From a virus, in IMG/VR virus record IMGVR_UViG_3300047462_000154, positions 62,001 to 126,000 of that record: a stretch of 64,000 nucleotides of DNA. One strand, 5' to 3'. The notes under the pieces are model-generated. The model had not been told where the DNA came from, made no database searches, and was given only the letters and a program-made list of their open reading frames with translations. Below are positions 17,003-25,700 of this stretch, one piece after another; the stretch's first letter is position 1, and each line of letters starts with the position of its first letter. The position numbers and the translations under genes were made by a program.

Positions 17003-17642
17003 ACTTAAAAATCTTTATTTTAAAAGATTTTGGTTTAACGACAATTTCAGATTCATTTCTGCCAGCAAAATAAGCCATAATATTTTCTTTATCAATAATG
17101 GCTTCATAAACAATACCATTTTGATTAAAACGATTGGCAAAAAATTCAGCTTTTCTGATATCAAGCGTCCAAGATAATCCGTGTTTGTTTTTTTGAATTC
17201 CGCCACGATAGGCAATAATTTTTTCATCAAAAGAATTATAAATTTCTTTTTCTTTTTCATCCATACAAAATTCACGATTGGGAATATTTATTGTCCACAA
17301 ATATTCCCATGTATCAACAGCTTGCCATGAATTTTCTGTATCGGTCCAAATAGAACCCAACATTTCCCAATATGTTTCACTATCCAAATTTGGATAAATA
17401 TCACAAAATGCGTTCAAGCGAAATGGGCGTTCATGTGACCAAACATAACGCGAAAAATCTTTTTCCAATAAAGCTTTGTTGATGCCTTCTTTTTTATCCA
17501 GATAGCGCATATTGACCATTTTATTCATGGCATCAGAATGCGGAACCGAATATACCAAAGGATGTTGAATTACCTGAAATCCAGTTTTTGAAGTTTTATT
17601 CAAATATGGTATCAAATCAGGATGCAACCTCTTCTGGTTCAA
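17001..17642 (-). CDS. Putative ADP-ribosyltransferase-fold protein (R-S-E type)
   Basis: About 213 residues if translation begins at TTG 17642; a TTG nine codons further in is an alternative. The C-terminal part has the order expected of R-S-E ADP-ribosyltransferases: YRGG (Arg146), LSWTLD (Ser157), then NESEIVV with Glu197-x-Glu199, and the AEFFANRF helix between them. T4 modifies host RNA polymerase and ribosomal proteins with Alt/Mod enzymes of this fold; here the target is unknown. It is the last gene of an early-type operon with SWIM, J-domain and a 25-aa ORF. The start overlaps that ORF, so reinitiation or frameshifting is possible. Confidence 0.6.
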   Translation of the reverse strand: MNQKRLHPDLIPYLNKTSKTGFQVIQHPLVYSVPHSDAMNKMVNMRYLDKKEGINKALLEKDFSRYVWSHERPFRLNAFCDIYPNLDSETYWEMLGSIWTDTENSWQAVDTWEYLWTINIPNREFCMDEKEKEIYNSFDEKIIAYRGGIQKNKHGLSWTLDIRKAEFFANRFNQNGIVYEAIIDKENIMAYFAGRNESEIVVKPKSFKIKIFK

Positions 17643-17694
17643 ACATTTTCTGTAATTGATTTATTTTTTCAATATCTATTTGATTCAAATTCAT
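17617..17694 (-). CDS. 25-aa leader-like ORF overlapping the ART-like gene
   Basis: ATG at 17694 has a good AAAGGA site nine bases upstream, better than any site for the following gene. It encodes 25 residues ending EPEEVAS and stops with TGA at 17617-17619, inside the first codons of the ART-like frame. It may be a coupling peptide, or the true N-terminus joined to the downstream frame by a sequence error or frameshift. No homopolymer lies at the junction. Confidence 0.45.
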   Translation of the reverse strand: MNLNQIDIEKINQLQKMFEPEEVAS

Positions 17695-17707
17695 TTGAAA
17701 AAATCCT

Positions 17708-18073
17708 TTAACGATAATGTTTTGAAAGACGTTCAAATGCCGCCATCGCTTCACGAACGGCTTCATTAGAGCCGCCATGGTCAGGATGATATATAAACAA
17801 TGAATTACGAAATGCTTTTTTCAACAATTCTGGTGTTGCTGGCATTTCAAACAAATTCAAATAAGCAAGGTCTTTTGAATTCTTATCTTCTTTTGAAAAA
17901 ACAAGTTTTGCGCCGCCACCAAGCAAAGCTTCTGCAATACGAATCCATTCATCAGCAGAACCAAATCCTTCTGATTCATCATAATGTTTATAAGCAGCAT
18001 CAGAAAAAGAATAAACCGTCCTTGCTTTAATACGGGCGGCGCGTTCTTCATCGGTTAATTTAACTCTTGGCAT
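17708..18073 (-). CDS. Small J-domain (DnaJ-like) protein
   Basis: A 121-residue protein with a C-terminal J domain. The diagnostic HPD is at 96-98 in IYHPDHGGSNEAV, preceded by a helix-II-like LLKKAFRNSLF and followed by helix III AMAAFERLSKHY; LFEMPATPELL (74-84) matches the domain start. The N-terminal 60 residues are basic then acidic and are not recognised. J proteins stimulate DnaK ATPase, so this phage protein may redirect host Hsp70. It lies four bases after the SWIM gene stop in the early-type operon. Confidence 0.8.
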   Translation of the reverse strand: MPRVKLTDEERAARIKARTVYSFSDAAYKHYDESEGFGSADEWIRIAEALLGGGAKLVFSKEDKNSKDLAYLNLFEMPATPELLKKAFRNSLFIYHPDHGGSNEAVREAMAAFERLSKHYR

Positions 18074-18077
18074 GTAA

Positions 18078-18332
18078 TTAACCTTTAATTTGAAGTTTTT
18101 TCTCTGTTGAAGCTAAAAGCGGAACAATTGAAGAAAGATGCTTGCAATTGCGACGAGTTTTCCATCCTGGACAAGAACATCCCCAAGAATTATCTGATTT
18201 CCGTTGAGCAACCGTATATAACCGATTGCTTGACTCGGAACGAATTTCAAATCGATTTTTCCATTGCTGATTATCAGGCAACAATGAAGCACCAACTTGA
18301 TTAGCCACAATAATGATTGCTTTATCTACCAT
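18078..18332 (-). CDS. SWIM-type zinc finger protein
   Basis: An 84-residue protein with the SWIM pattern C-x-C-x8-C-x-H: Cys52, Cys54, Cys63 and His65 in WGCSCPGW...NCKHL. SWIM domains bind DNA or protein partners. The N-terminal half is a small beta/alpha region without recognised motifs. The ATG at 18332 lies only six bases after the -10 box of a near-consensus promoter, so the mRNA may be leaderless. It is the first gene of a reverse operon with J-domain and ART-like genes, fitting early host takeover. Confidence 0.75.
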   Translation of the reverse strand: MVDKAIIIVANQVGASLLPDNQQWKNRFEIRSESSNRLYTVAQRKSDNSWGCSCPGWKTRRNCKHLSSIVPLLASTEKKLQIKG

Positions 18333-18338
18333 ATGCTT

Positions 18339-18366
18339 ATTATAGCATATAAAAATTATTTGTCAA
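18339..18366 (-). promoter_or_regulatory. Near-consensus host-type promoter TTGACA-N16-TATAAT
   Basis: On the reverse strand TTGACA (18366-18361) and TATAAT (18344-18339) are both perfect with a 16-base spacer. Transcription would start at about 18332, at or next to the ATG of the SWIM gene. It should be one of the strongest early promoters in the window. Confidence 0.8.
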
Positions 18367-18370
18367 CTTT

Positions 18371-18616
18371 TTAAAAAACTTTTTGGTATAAAACCATTCC
18401 AACCACAATACCGATAGCACCAGATGTTCCCATAACGATTGTTGCTGGTAATAATCCTATTGATATGGCAATATGAACAAATACTACTTGCACGGCGCTA
18501 ATGATTAATTGACAGATTAATGCTGAATAATATTTGTTGTTAGTGATATTTTTTGTTTGATATGATATCAAAACAATTTGAATAAAATTTACTAACCATA
18601 AAAAAAATATTTCCAT
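18371..18616 (-). CDS. Small conserved-type membrane protein
   Basis: An 81-residue protein with three hydrophobic segments (about 3-20, 31-53 and 58-78) and a MGTSGAIGIVVGM glycine-rich last helix. I recall similar small membrane proteins in many phages with a terminal TSGA/GPLGI-type motif and unknown function. A CCGGAGATAAAA ribosome site precedes ATG 18616. Holin function is possible from size and topology but no lysis gene is beside it. Confidence 0.65.
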   Translation of the reverse strand: MEIFFLWLVNFIQIVLISYQTKNITNNKYYSALICQLIISAVQVVFVHIAISIGLLPATIVMGTSGAIGIVVGMVLYQKVF

Positions 18617-18659
18617 TTTTATCTCCGGTCATATTTAGAATAGAAATATTTTTTTTATA

Positions 18660-18860
18660 TTAGGTTGAAATTGTTACAACTGGTTGAGTGCTGCCATTAT
18701 AAGGAATAGTATAAAAAACAGAAGCGTTTAATTGTTGTACAATTGCGGCTGGATTTTGTTGTGTTAAAACGAGCGCGCCCAATTGAGCATAATTTTGTGA
18801 AATTGATTTTGATGTTAAAACAAGTGCACCAAATTGTGCTACATTAACGTTATCTGTCAT
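18660..18860 (-). CDS. Small virion-type repeat protein (AQxGALVL repeats)
   Basis: A 66-residue protein with two clear copies of the motif VAQFGALVLTSKS and YAQLGALVLTQQN, about 18 residues apart, and a weaker third (LNASVFYT). Small proteins with a repeated A-x-VLV-type motif are common beside phage fibre genes. It overlaps the next gene upstream by 4 bases (ATGA type) and so belongs to the appendage operon. Probable minor structural protein; function not established. Confidence 0.65.
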   Translation of the reverse strand: MTDNVNVAQFGALVLTSKSISQNYAQLGALVLTQQNPAAIVQQLNASVFYTIPYNGSTQPVVTIST

Positions 18861-19975
18861 CCTATTACCTTATATCCAAGAATTAAAGAATTTATACCAG
18901 AAGGCGTCCATTGAACACCTGTATTTGGGTCAGTTAAATATGTATCTGTATGAGGATAAGAACCAACTGTTAAATAATTATTTTTTCCAATCACAGTTGT
19001 TGAACCAGAAGTTAAAATTTTTGCTAGTCCTCTTGTTCCAGAATCATTTTTATAAGAAGTATCTGTTATAGAAAGATTTAAAACTGTTGCGTTTGTTGGA
19101 ATTGTTGAAAACTTAAATGTATCTTGCGTTCCAACTGTTGAACTATAATTATATATTCCTCCATTTGCTGGGACAGTTGCGGCGGCTTGATAATTTGCTG
19201 AAGTTGAAGAAAAGCTTGTAGATACATTTGATTGCGGAGTTAAAAATCCAGCATTAAAATTTCCAAGAAAAGTATTATATGGTGAACTACCAGTATTATC
19301 TATGAAATAAAAATCTCTAAGATATGGAGGTTCTATTTGTGGCTGTAAATGATTTGAATATAAAATATTTCCAGACGCACATTCAAAAAATATAATAGGT
19401 AATGAACTGGAATCACTTGCTGTATTAACACCTGTTATGCTAATTATTGGTGAAGGATTGCCATTTATGCGAATAACAACACTTCCGTTAGTTGAAGAAA
19501 CATTTAAATAAATTTCAAAATAAAATGTTGAATACGCTGGAATTATATTTCCCGTTGATGCCAAAAGTGTATTGCCACCGCCAGCCTGTTTACTAATTGT
19601 TCCACCACTATATACATTAATGCCACCTGAAGGCGTAAAATAAACATTTATTTGTGGATTTCCATTAGCATTTCCAAAATAAAAATTTGTTCCTTGTGCC
19701 ATCGTTCCAACATACATTCTACAACCAAAATATATTGGATTTGCATAAATTCCTGGTTGCCAATGTAAATTTTTGTATTCTTGTCCATAAAAATTATTAA
19801 CCGAAGCACCAGTAAAAAAATATTGCCCATTATTTGAAATAATAGATAAATCCAAAGCAGGATAAAGCGCACCATTTGGATTATAAACAACTTCATATAA
19901 ATTATAATTTGTGCCATAATAACCAAAATTATTAGGTGCTTGGTCTCCACCATCTAAATAATAAAAATATGACAT
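18857..19975 (-). CDS. Virion appendage protein, paralogue 3 of a tandem family
   Basis: A 372-residue protein starting MSYFYYLDGGDQAPNN, the most divergent of three tandem paralogues. The family has an N-terminal YLDGGxxxxNNFGYY signature, a central lectin-like beta sandwich (FYFEIYLNVSS, VVIRINGNPSP, SLPIIFFECAS), a FNTFLGN segment near 245 and a C-terminal domain ending LILGYKVIG. Function is inferred to be receptor or glycan binding on the virion. It is followed by the small repeat protein and overlaps the preceding paralogue at one base. Confidence 0.7.
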   Translation of the reverse strand: MSYFYYLDGGDQAPNNFGYYGTNYNLYEVVYNPNGALYPALDLSIISNNGQYFFTGASVNNFYGQEYKNLHWQPGIYANPIYFGCRMYVGTMAQGTNFYFGNANGNPQINVYFTPSGGINVYSGGTISKQAGGGNTLLASTGNIIPAYSTFYFEIYLNVSSTNGSVVIRINGNPSPIISITGVNTASDSSSLPIIFFECASGNILYSNHLQPQIEPPYLRDFYFIDNTGSSPYNTFLGNFNAGFLTPQSNVSTSFSSTSANYQAAATVPANGGIYNYSSTVGTQDTFKFSTIPTNATVLNLSITDTSYKNDSGTRGLAKILTSGSTTVIGKNNYLTVGSYPHTDTYLTDPNTGVQWTPSGINSLILGYKVIG

Positions 19976-21078
19976 TAACTAATTACCTTATAACCAATCG
20001 TTAATGCGTTTACTGCTGTTGTTGTCCATGTTCCAGAAGTTGATGGATTTGTAGTATATGTATCAGAATGTATACCAACGGTTGTTGTTAAAGTATTGAC
20101 TGTTCCTGTTACAGTAGTTGAACCAGAAGTTATTGTTTTAGCTAATCCACCAGAACCATAAGAATAATCAAAAAGTTTTACTGCAAATGTATTTAATGTA
20201 TCAGAAGCCAAAGAATTTACGGTAAAAGTATCTGTAGACCCAACCGTTGTTGCATTATTATAATCTGTTCCTGAATTTGGTGGTGTTTGTGCGGCATTTA
20301 AATAATTTGAAGAATTTCCATTTGGTGTAAATTGCACAGCGACATTTGCTGAAGGAGTAAGATATTGAACAGACACATCTCCCAAAAATGTATTAAATGG
20401 CGCACTACCAGTTCCATCGGTAAAATATATATCTCTCACAAAACAATTATTACTTGTTCCTGTACATTCCAAAAATGTTATTGGTAATGAACTCGTATCA
20501 GAAGCAGTGTTTACATTAGTTAAATTTAATACCGGCGTCGTTTGATTGCCATTTAAATGTATGGTAACAACACCAGAAGTTGCTGAAACAACTAGATAAA
20601 TTTCTAAGAAAATAATAGAATATGGGGAAACCAATCCAGCAGCGGTGCTACCAAGAAAATTACCAAAACCTTTAAATTTGTTTGTTGCGCCACTATATAC
20701 AACGATAGAACCATCAGTATTTAAATAAATTGCTAATTGAGGAACGCCATTTGCATTACATAGATAAAATAGCGTATAATTTCCTAATGGACCTGTATAT
20801 ATTCTTGCTCCAAAATAAATTGTGCTAGAAGATAATCCGCTTGGTGTCCAACGCAAATTATTTAATAATCCAGCGTTTGTTCCGCCGCCATAGGCATAGG
20901 ATTGTGATGTACTAAAATAACATTGACCATTTACGTTTGTATTAATATATAAATTTCCAACAGTTTCACCAAGAGTTCCGCCACCATTATAAAATATTTG
21001 AGATATTCCTTCGGATGCATAATATCCAAAATTATTTGTGGCTCTTTCTCCACCATCAAGATAAGCTAGATATGCCAT
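19975..21078 (-). CDS. Virion appendage protein, paralogue 2
   Basis: A 367-residue member of the tandem family (MAYLAYLDGGERATNN). It shares near-identical start, C-terminal third and tail (ALTIGYKVIS) with the 21117-22220 gene, including a 156-base perfect DNA match, while residues about 30-190 differ strongly. The central region has the lectin-like pattern FLEIYLVVSA, VTIHLNGNQT, SLPITFLECTG. AAAGGA lies nine bases before the ATG and GATAAATA is at 21097-21104. The conserved ends and variable middle suggest selection on a binding surface. Confidence 0.7.
   Translation of the reverse strand: MAYLAYLDGGERATNNFGYYASEGISQIFYNGGGTLGETVGNLYINTNVNGQCYFSTSQSYAYGGGTNAGLLNNLRWTPSGLSSSTIYFGARIYTGPLGNYTLFYLCNANGVPQLAIYLNTDGSIVVYSGATNKFKGFGNFLGSTAAGLVSPYSIIFLEIYLVVSATSGVVTIHLNGNQTTPVLNLTNVNTASDTSSLPITFLECTGTSNNCFVRDIYFTDGTGSAPFNTFLGDVSVQYLTPSANVAVQFTPNGNSSNYLNAAQTPPNSGTDYNNATTVGSTDTFTVNSLASDTLNTFAVKLFDYSYGSGGLAKTITSGSTTVTGTVNTLTTTVGIHSDTYTTNPSTSGTWTTTAVNALTIGYKVIS
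20203..20358. repeat. 156-bp perfect direct repeat, second copy at 21345-21500
   Basis: The two tandem appendage genes are identical over this stretch with an offset of 1,142 bases, including third codon positions, while their middles differ widely. This points to recent gene conversion or duplication. Confidence 0.85.
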
Positions 21079-21096
21079 ATTATTGTTCCTTTATTT

Positions 21097-21104
21097 TATT
21101 TATC
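21097..21104 (-). promoter_or_regulatory. Late promoter variant GATAAATA
   Basis: Reverse-strand octamer 19 bases before ATG 21078, followed by AAATAAAGGA. The same arrangement, nearly base for base, precedes the paralogue at 22220. Confidence 0.55.
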
Positions 21105-21116
21105 GCACAAAATTGA

Positions 21117-22220
21117 TTAACTAATTACCGTATAACCAATCGTTAATGCGTTTACTGCTGTTGTAGTCCATGTTCCAGAAGTTGATGGATTTGCAGTATA
21201 TAGATCAAAATATACACCAGCAGTTGGTGTTAAATAATTGACTGTTCCTGTTACAGTAGTTGAACCAGAAGTTAATATTTTTGCGGATGCACCAGAACCA
21301 TAAGAATATCCAAAAAGTTTTACTGCTAATGCATTTGATGTATTAGAAGCCAAAGAATTTACGGTAAAAGTATCTGTAGACCCAACCGTTGTTGCATTAT
21401 TATAATCTGTTCCTGAATTTGGTGGTGTTTGTGCGGCATTTAAATAATTTGAAGAATTTCCATTTGGTGTAAATTGCACAGCGACATTTGCTGAAGGAGT
21501 GAGATTTTGAATAGACACATCTCCCAAAAACGTATTAAATGGCGCACTACCAGTTCCATCGGTAAAATATATATCTCTTATATATGTTGAATTTGTTGCA
21601 TTAGTGGTTTCCAAAAATGTTATTGGTAAAGAACTAGAATCGCTCGCTGTGTTTACACCAGACACATTGATTATTGCGGTTGGATTGCCATTCAACCGCA
21701 AAATGACAGTACCAGAAGAAGAAACAACTAAATAAATTTCAAGATAAATTGTTGAATTTGCGATAACTGAGTTTATTGAAGAACCGCCAATAAAAGTATT
21801 ACCATTGCCTTTTTGTTTGTTTATTATTCCTCCACTATATACATTTATTGCACCATTTGATGCAAAATTAATACTAATTTGAGGATTTCCGTTTCCATTA
21901 CACAAATAAATAGTAGTATAACCATCTAATGTTCCAGTATAAAAACGAAATCCACAATAAATCGTGCTTGAATATAATCCTAATGGAGACCATCTAAAAT
22001 TATTATTAATGCCGCCGAACGTTGTAAAATCATTAGAGCCAGTCTGACCAGCACTAAAATAACATTGACCATTTACATTTGTATTAATAAATAAATTATT
22101 TAAATTTCCTTGCCCAAGACCGCCAGCATTATAAAATATTTGAGATACGTTTTCATATGCATAATATCCAAAATTATTTGAACAACGTTCACCGCCATCA
22201 AGATAAGCTAGATACGCCAT
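21117..22220 (-). CDS. Virion appendage protein, paralogue 1
   Basis: A 367-residue family member (MAYLAYLDGGERCSNN). Domain order is as in the next gene: N-terminal YLDGGE...NNFGYY, central beta sandwich (YLEIYLVVSS, VILRLNGNPT, SLPITFLETTN), FTDGTGSAPFNTFLGD hinge and C-terminal PSTSGTWTTTAVNALTIGY. It has an AAAGGA ribosome site and GATAAATA at 22239-22246, which overlaps the stop of the preceding gene. A likely exposed fibre or collar protein. Confidence 0.7.
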   Translation of the reverse strand: MAYLAYLDGGERCSNNFGYYAYENVSQIFYNAGGLGQGNLNNLFINTNVNGQCYFSAGQTGSNDFTTFGGINNNFRWSPLGLYSSTIYCGFRFYTGTLDGYTTIYLCNGNGNPQISINFASNGAINVYSGGIINKQKGNGNTFIGGSSINSVIANSTIYLEIYLVVSSSGTVILRLNGNPTAIINVSGVNTASDSSSLPITFLETTNATNSTYIRDIYFTDGTGSAPFNTFLGDVSIQNLTPSANVAVQFTPNGNSSNYLNAAQTPPNSGTDYNNATTVGSTDTFTVNSLASNTSNALAVKLFGYSYGSGASAKILTSGSTTVTGTVNYLTPTAGVYFDLYTANPSTSGTWTTTAVNALTIGYTVIS

Positions 22221-22238
22221 ATTATTATTCCTTTATTT

Positions 22239-22246
22239 TATTTATC
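22239..22246 (-). promoter_or_regulatory. Late promoter variant GATAAATA
   Basis: Reverse-strand octamer 19 bases before ATG 22220; it overlaps the TAA of the upstream gene at 22242-22244. Confidence 0.55.
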
Positions 22247-22760
22247 TCATACCAGCTAAAGTAATCGAAGAATTGGAAAATGTTGTATCTGGAGACGTTA
22301 TCAAAGCAACTGTAAGCACATCGCCAACATTAAATGTTGTTGCGGTGCTATTAGAAGTAATTGTTCCTGTTGAAGAAGATGCTGGAAACACAATACTTCC
22401 AATCTGACTACCATTTTTATTTAAGCTTAAAGTTGTTAAATTTGTTGGTGTGTTTCCACATGTTGCTATGCTTGGTGAAAAATTATTAGAAAATGTAACT
22501 ATTCTAGGAAATTGTATACTTGCTAATATTTGTCCAGATGTTGTAATAATGTTTGGATAATAAATTCCAATATCATATGGTGCAGTATAAGAAACATTTG
22601 CTGCTCCAGAATTTGTTCCAGATGTGGTTACGTTAAAATTAATAAAATTGATTGCGGATACCGCACTACTTAATATTGTTCCATTACTTTGAACAGCAAT
22701 GTTACCAGAAGTATATGTAGGAACGGTTGTTCCAGGCGCTATGATTTTTATAATACTCAT
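22242..22760 (-). CDS. Tail tip protein with phage C-terminal beta domain
   Basis: A 172-residue protein. The N-terminus has I.V..NGT...INF (SGNIAVQSNGTILSSA), shared with the start of the 1,223-residue adhesin upstream. Residues about 65-172 are a common phage fibre-end domain: YDIGIYYPN, QFPRIVTF, CGNTPTNLTTLSLNKNG, FNVGDVLTV, SITLAG. The same domain ends the big adhesin. So this looks like the adhesin reduced to its attachment and tip modules. GATAAATA at 22780-22787 precedes it by 20 bases. Confidence 0.75.
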   Translation of the reverse strand: MSIIKIIAPGTTVPTYTSGNIAVQSNGTILSSAVSAINFINFNVTTSGTNSGAANVSYTAPYDIGIYYPNIITTSGQILASIQFPRIVTFSNNFSPSIATCGNTPTNLTTLSLNKNGSQIGSIVFPASSSTGTITSNSTATTFNVGDVLTVALITSPDTTFSNSSITLAGMR

Positions 22761-22779
22761 TTATTTTTCACTTTTTATA

Positions 22780-22787
22780 TATTTATC
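22780..22787 (-). promoter_or_regulatory. Late promoter variant GATAAATA
   Basis: Reverse-strand octamer 20 bases before ATG 22760, overlapping the stop region of the upstream adhesin gene. Confidence 0.55.
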
Positions 22788-25700
22788 TAGCACCAGAATA
22801 ACCACAGAGAGAAATTGAAACATTCGCTAATGTTGCATCTTGATTAAATGGAGCATTTATTGTTAATATATCACCAACATTAAAATATAATAATCCAGAA
22901 CTATTTACATAAAAAACTGCATTGTAATTTCCTGGATTAAATTGAATATAACCAAGAACACCACCATTAATATTGATTGTAAATGTTGAAGTAGAAGTTG
23001 GTGTTGTGCCACATGTTGCGACACTTGGATTAAATTGACTATTAAAATAAATGGGTCTTACAATATTATATCTAATAACTTGTTGATATGACCCAGGAAT
23101 TCCAGAAACAAAAAAATCTAAATCATATGATGCATAATTTTGCACCATAATATTGTTGATACCCAAAGTGCCTTGGCTTTTTAAAACAGGATAAACATTT
23201 AATGTGTTTGTAGTATTAAATAATCCAGCAGGACTTATTGAATTAGATGTTGGATATCTATTAGAATATTTAAAATATGGTTCACCAAAACTTATAGAAT
23301 TTTTATAATAATTGCTATTACATGATAATAACCAATCGTAATTCCCAACTGTTATTATATTTACTGCTCTATCGCCGCCAGAAATTGTTCCTGCATTATA
23401 AAAATAAACTGGCTGCGGCACGCCGCTTGCCCAAGTATTTGCAGTATAATTTGCCAAATTTGTGTAATTTATTCCATCATTAGAACCTTGAATCGTTATT
23501 GTTGCTGGTCCTTGATATGCATCGTCAGTTCTTGAGTAAAATATTATTTCATCAACCGCTGTTGATAATGGAAATTGATACACAACTGATGAATTTGTAT
23601 CATCAACTCTTCCAGTCCACCAAGTAGATTGATTTGAATCAAACATATTAGATGCAGGATTTGTTGATGCATTGTAAGAAGATGATGCCGTAACTATGCC
23701 GCCAGTTAATGTAATTTGTGTTCCAGAAAGATAAAATTGAATTTCGGATAATGCAATATATCCTGTTCCTACAGTTGATAATGTAAAATAAAATTTCCAA
23801 TAAGTATATGTTTTTTGAATATTTGTTATTGAACCATTATAAAAAATATAATTACTGTTATTTGTTGTTGATATATAATATTGATTATTATTAGTAAAAA
23901 ATCTTGGAATATAATTTTGTTGACTTGTATCAGAAAATACCAATGTCCAAGTTACTAAATCTGGAGATGTTGCCATCGAAGTATAATAAGAACCGCCTGA
24001 TGTAGTGATGGAATAACATATTCTATATAATGAAACACTTGAATCATAAATTAATTGCGAAACACCACACCCAGAATTTCCATTCAATGGAAGATTTAAT
24101 TGCGCGGTTCCTGAAAGAATTGTAATTGGAGATGTTAATATATCTGGTCCAGATGTAATTAAAACTCCTTGAACAGTTATTGTGCTTGTTGTTTGATTAG
24201 TTGATGCAATTCCCCAAGTAGTTAACGTTAAATAACGATTTCCATTAGGATAATATATAATTGATATGTCTAAATCGTTTTGTAAATATCCACCACGCTG
24301 ATTATAAATTACGCCAATTTGTGTTAATGATTGAGATTGTGAAGTAGTTGTTGGTAAAGTTGCTTGAAATAATCCTTGATAAAATGCTCCATTAGAATCA
24401 TTACAAATCGCGGTAAAAAGTATTGTATTATTTGATGGAAAATAAGGTGTTCCATTTTGATTTGTTACTAATGTATATTCACGTAATCCCGTATACCCAA
24501 ATCTTCCAGATTTGAAATTTGCAAATTGCATTGAACCAGTACCGCCTGCTGTTGCATACGTGAATGCAGCACCCCAACCAGATAAATTACCAACTGTAGA
24601 AAAATTATAATAAGAATTTATCGCGGTGGTTCCAGTAATTTGTTGCCATGTTGAACTACTTGAAGACCCTCCGGGTTTTATCCAACCAACAACGCTATTA
24701 TTAATTAAACTCATACCTAAAGAAAATGGCAATGAAGTAGAATATGTGACATTTGTAACAAAGGTAACTGAGCCTGCAATTTTTACTTCAATACCAACTT
24801 GATTGCCTGAAAATTGGTAAACGCAAAATAAAAAATTATTTCCATCTTTTGCAATACCAACACCAACATTTGCATAACCAGTTTCGTTTGCTATCGGATG
24901 TGCAATAACATCAATTGCAACAAACATTTGTGGAATCGAATATGTACTAGATGATTCAACAAAAATATCATTGGCAGCAATTGAATGATAAACGGTAGCA
25001 ACATTTGAAGCCACCGAAAATGAACCAAATGTTCCAGTTTCGGAATATCTTGTGAAATTTAATGTTGTTGTAAATGTATCAGTAAAATCCATTAATGTGG
25101 ATTGTGGTTGGAAATAATTTGACAACAAAAATTGTGGAGAATAATTGAAATTTAGTTGATTTGGTAATAATTCAATTTGATTTTCTATTAAAAATCCAGT
25201 ATTGTAATTCGCATTATAATGTGAAGATATTTGATGTGGTGTTAAACATGTTTTATAAAAAGCTAAATTCGAATAATATCCAGGTGTATAATCTCCACTA
25301 TAACTAGGATTATATCCCAAACTAAAATTATTATCTCCTGCACAAACACCAATAGCACTTGTCCATTTTTGAGTTAAAGCCCCATTTACATAAAATGACA
25401 AATTAGAATATCCATCATACGTTACTGCAAAATGATAAATCTCACCAAGAATAGGTGTTCCCGTAATGTTATTTAAATCTGCTGCTCTAACCCCATTAAA
25501 CGCCACATCTAAAAAAGGCGGATTCCCAGTTCTTGCAAATATTTGTAAACCAGTATTTGCGGTATCGGTATGTGAATTTGCACATATTCTATTAGAACTA
25601 GTAATTGAAATTATTTGACAAAAAAACTCAAAAGACCATGATGGATTTGGTGCAACATAAAATCCTTGTTGGACTCCTGATTGCCAAGCTGCTGGATAAA

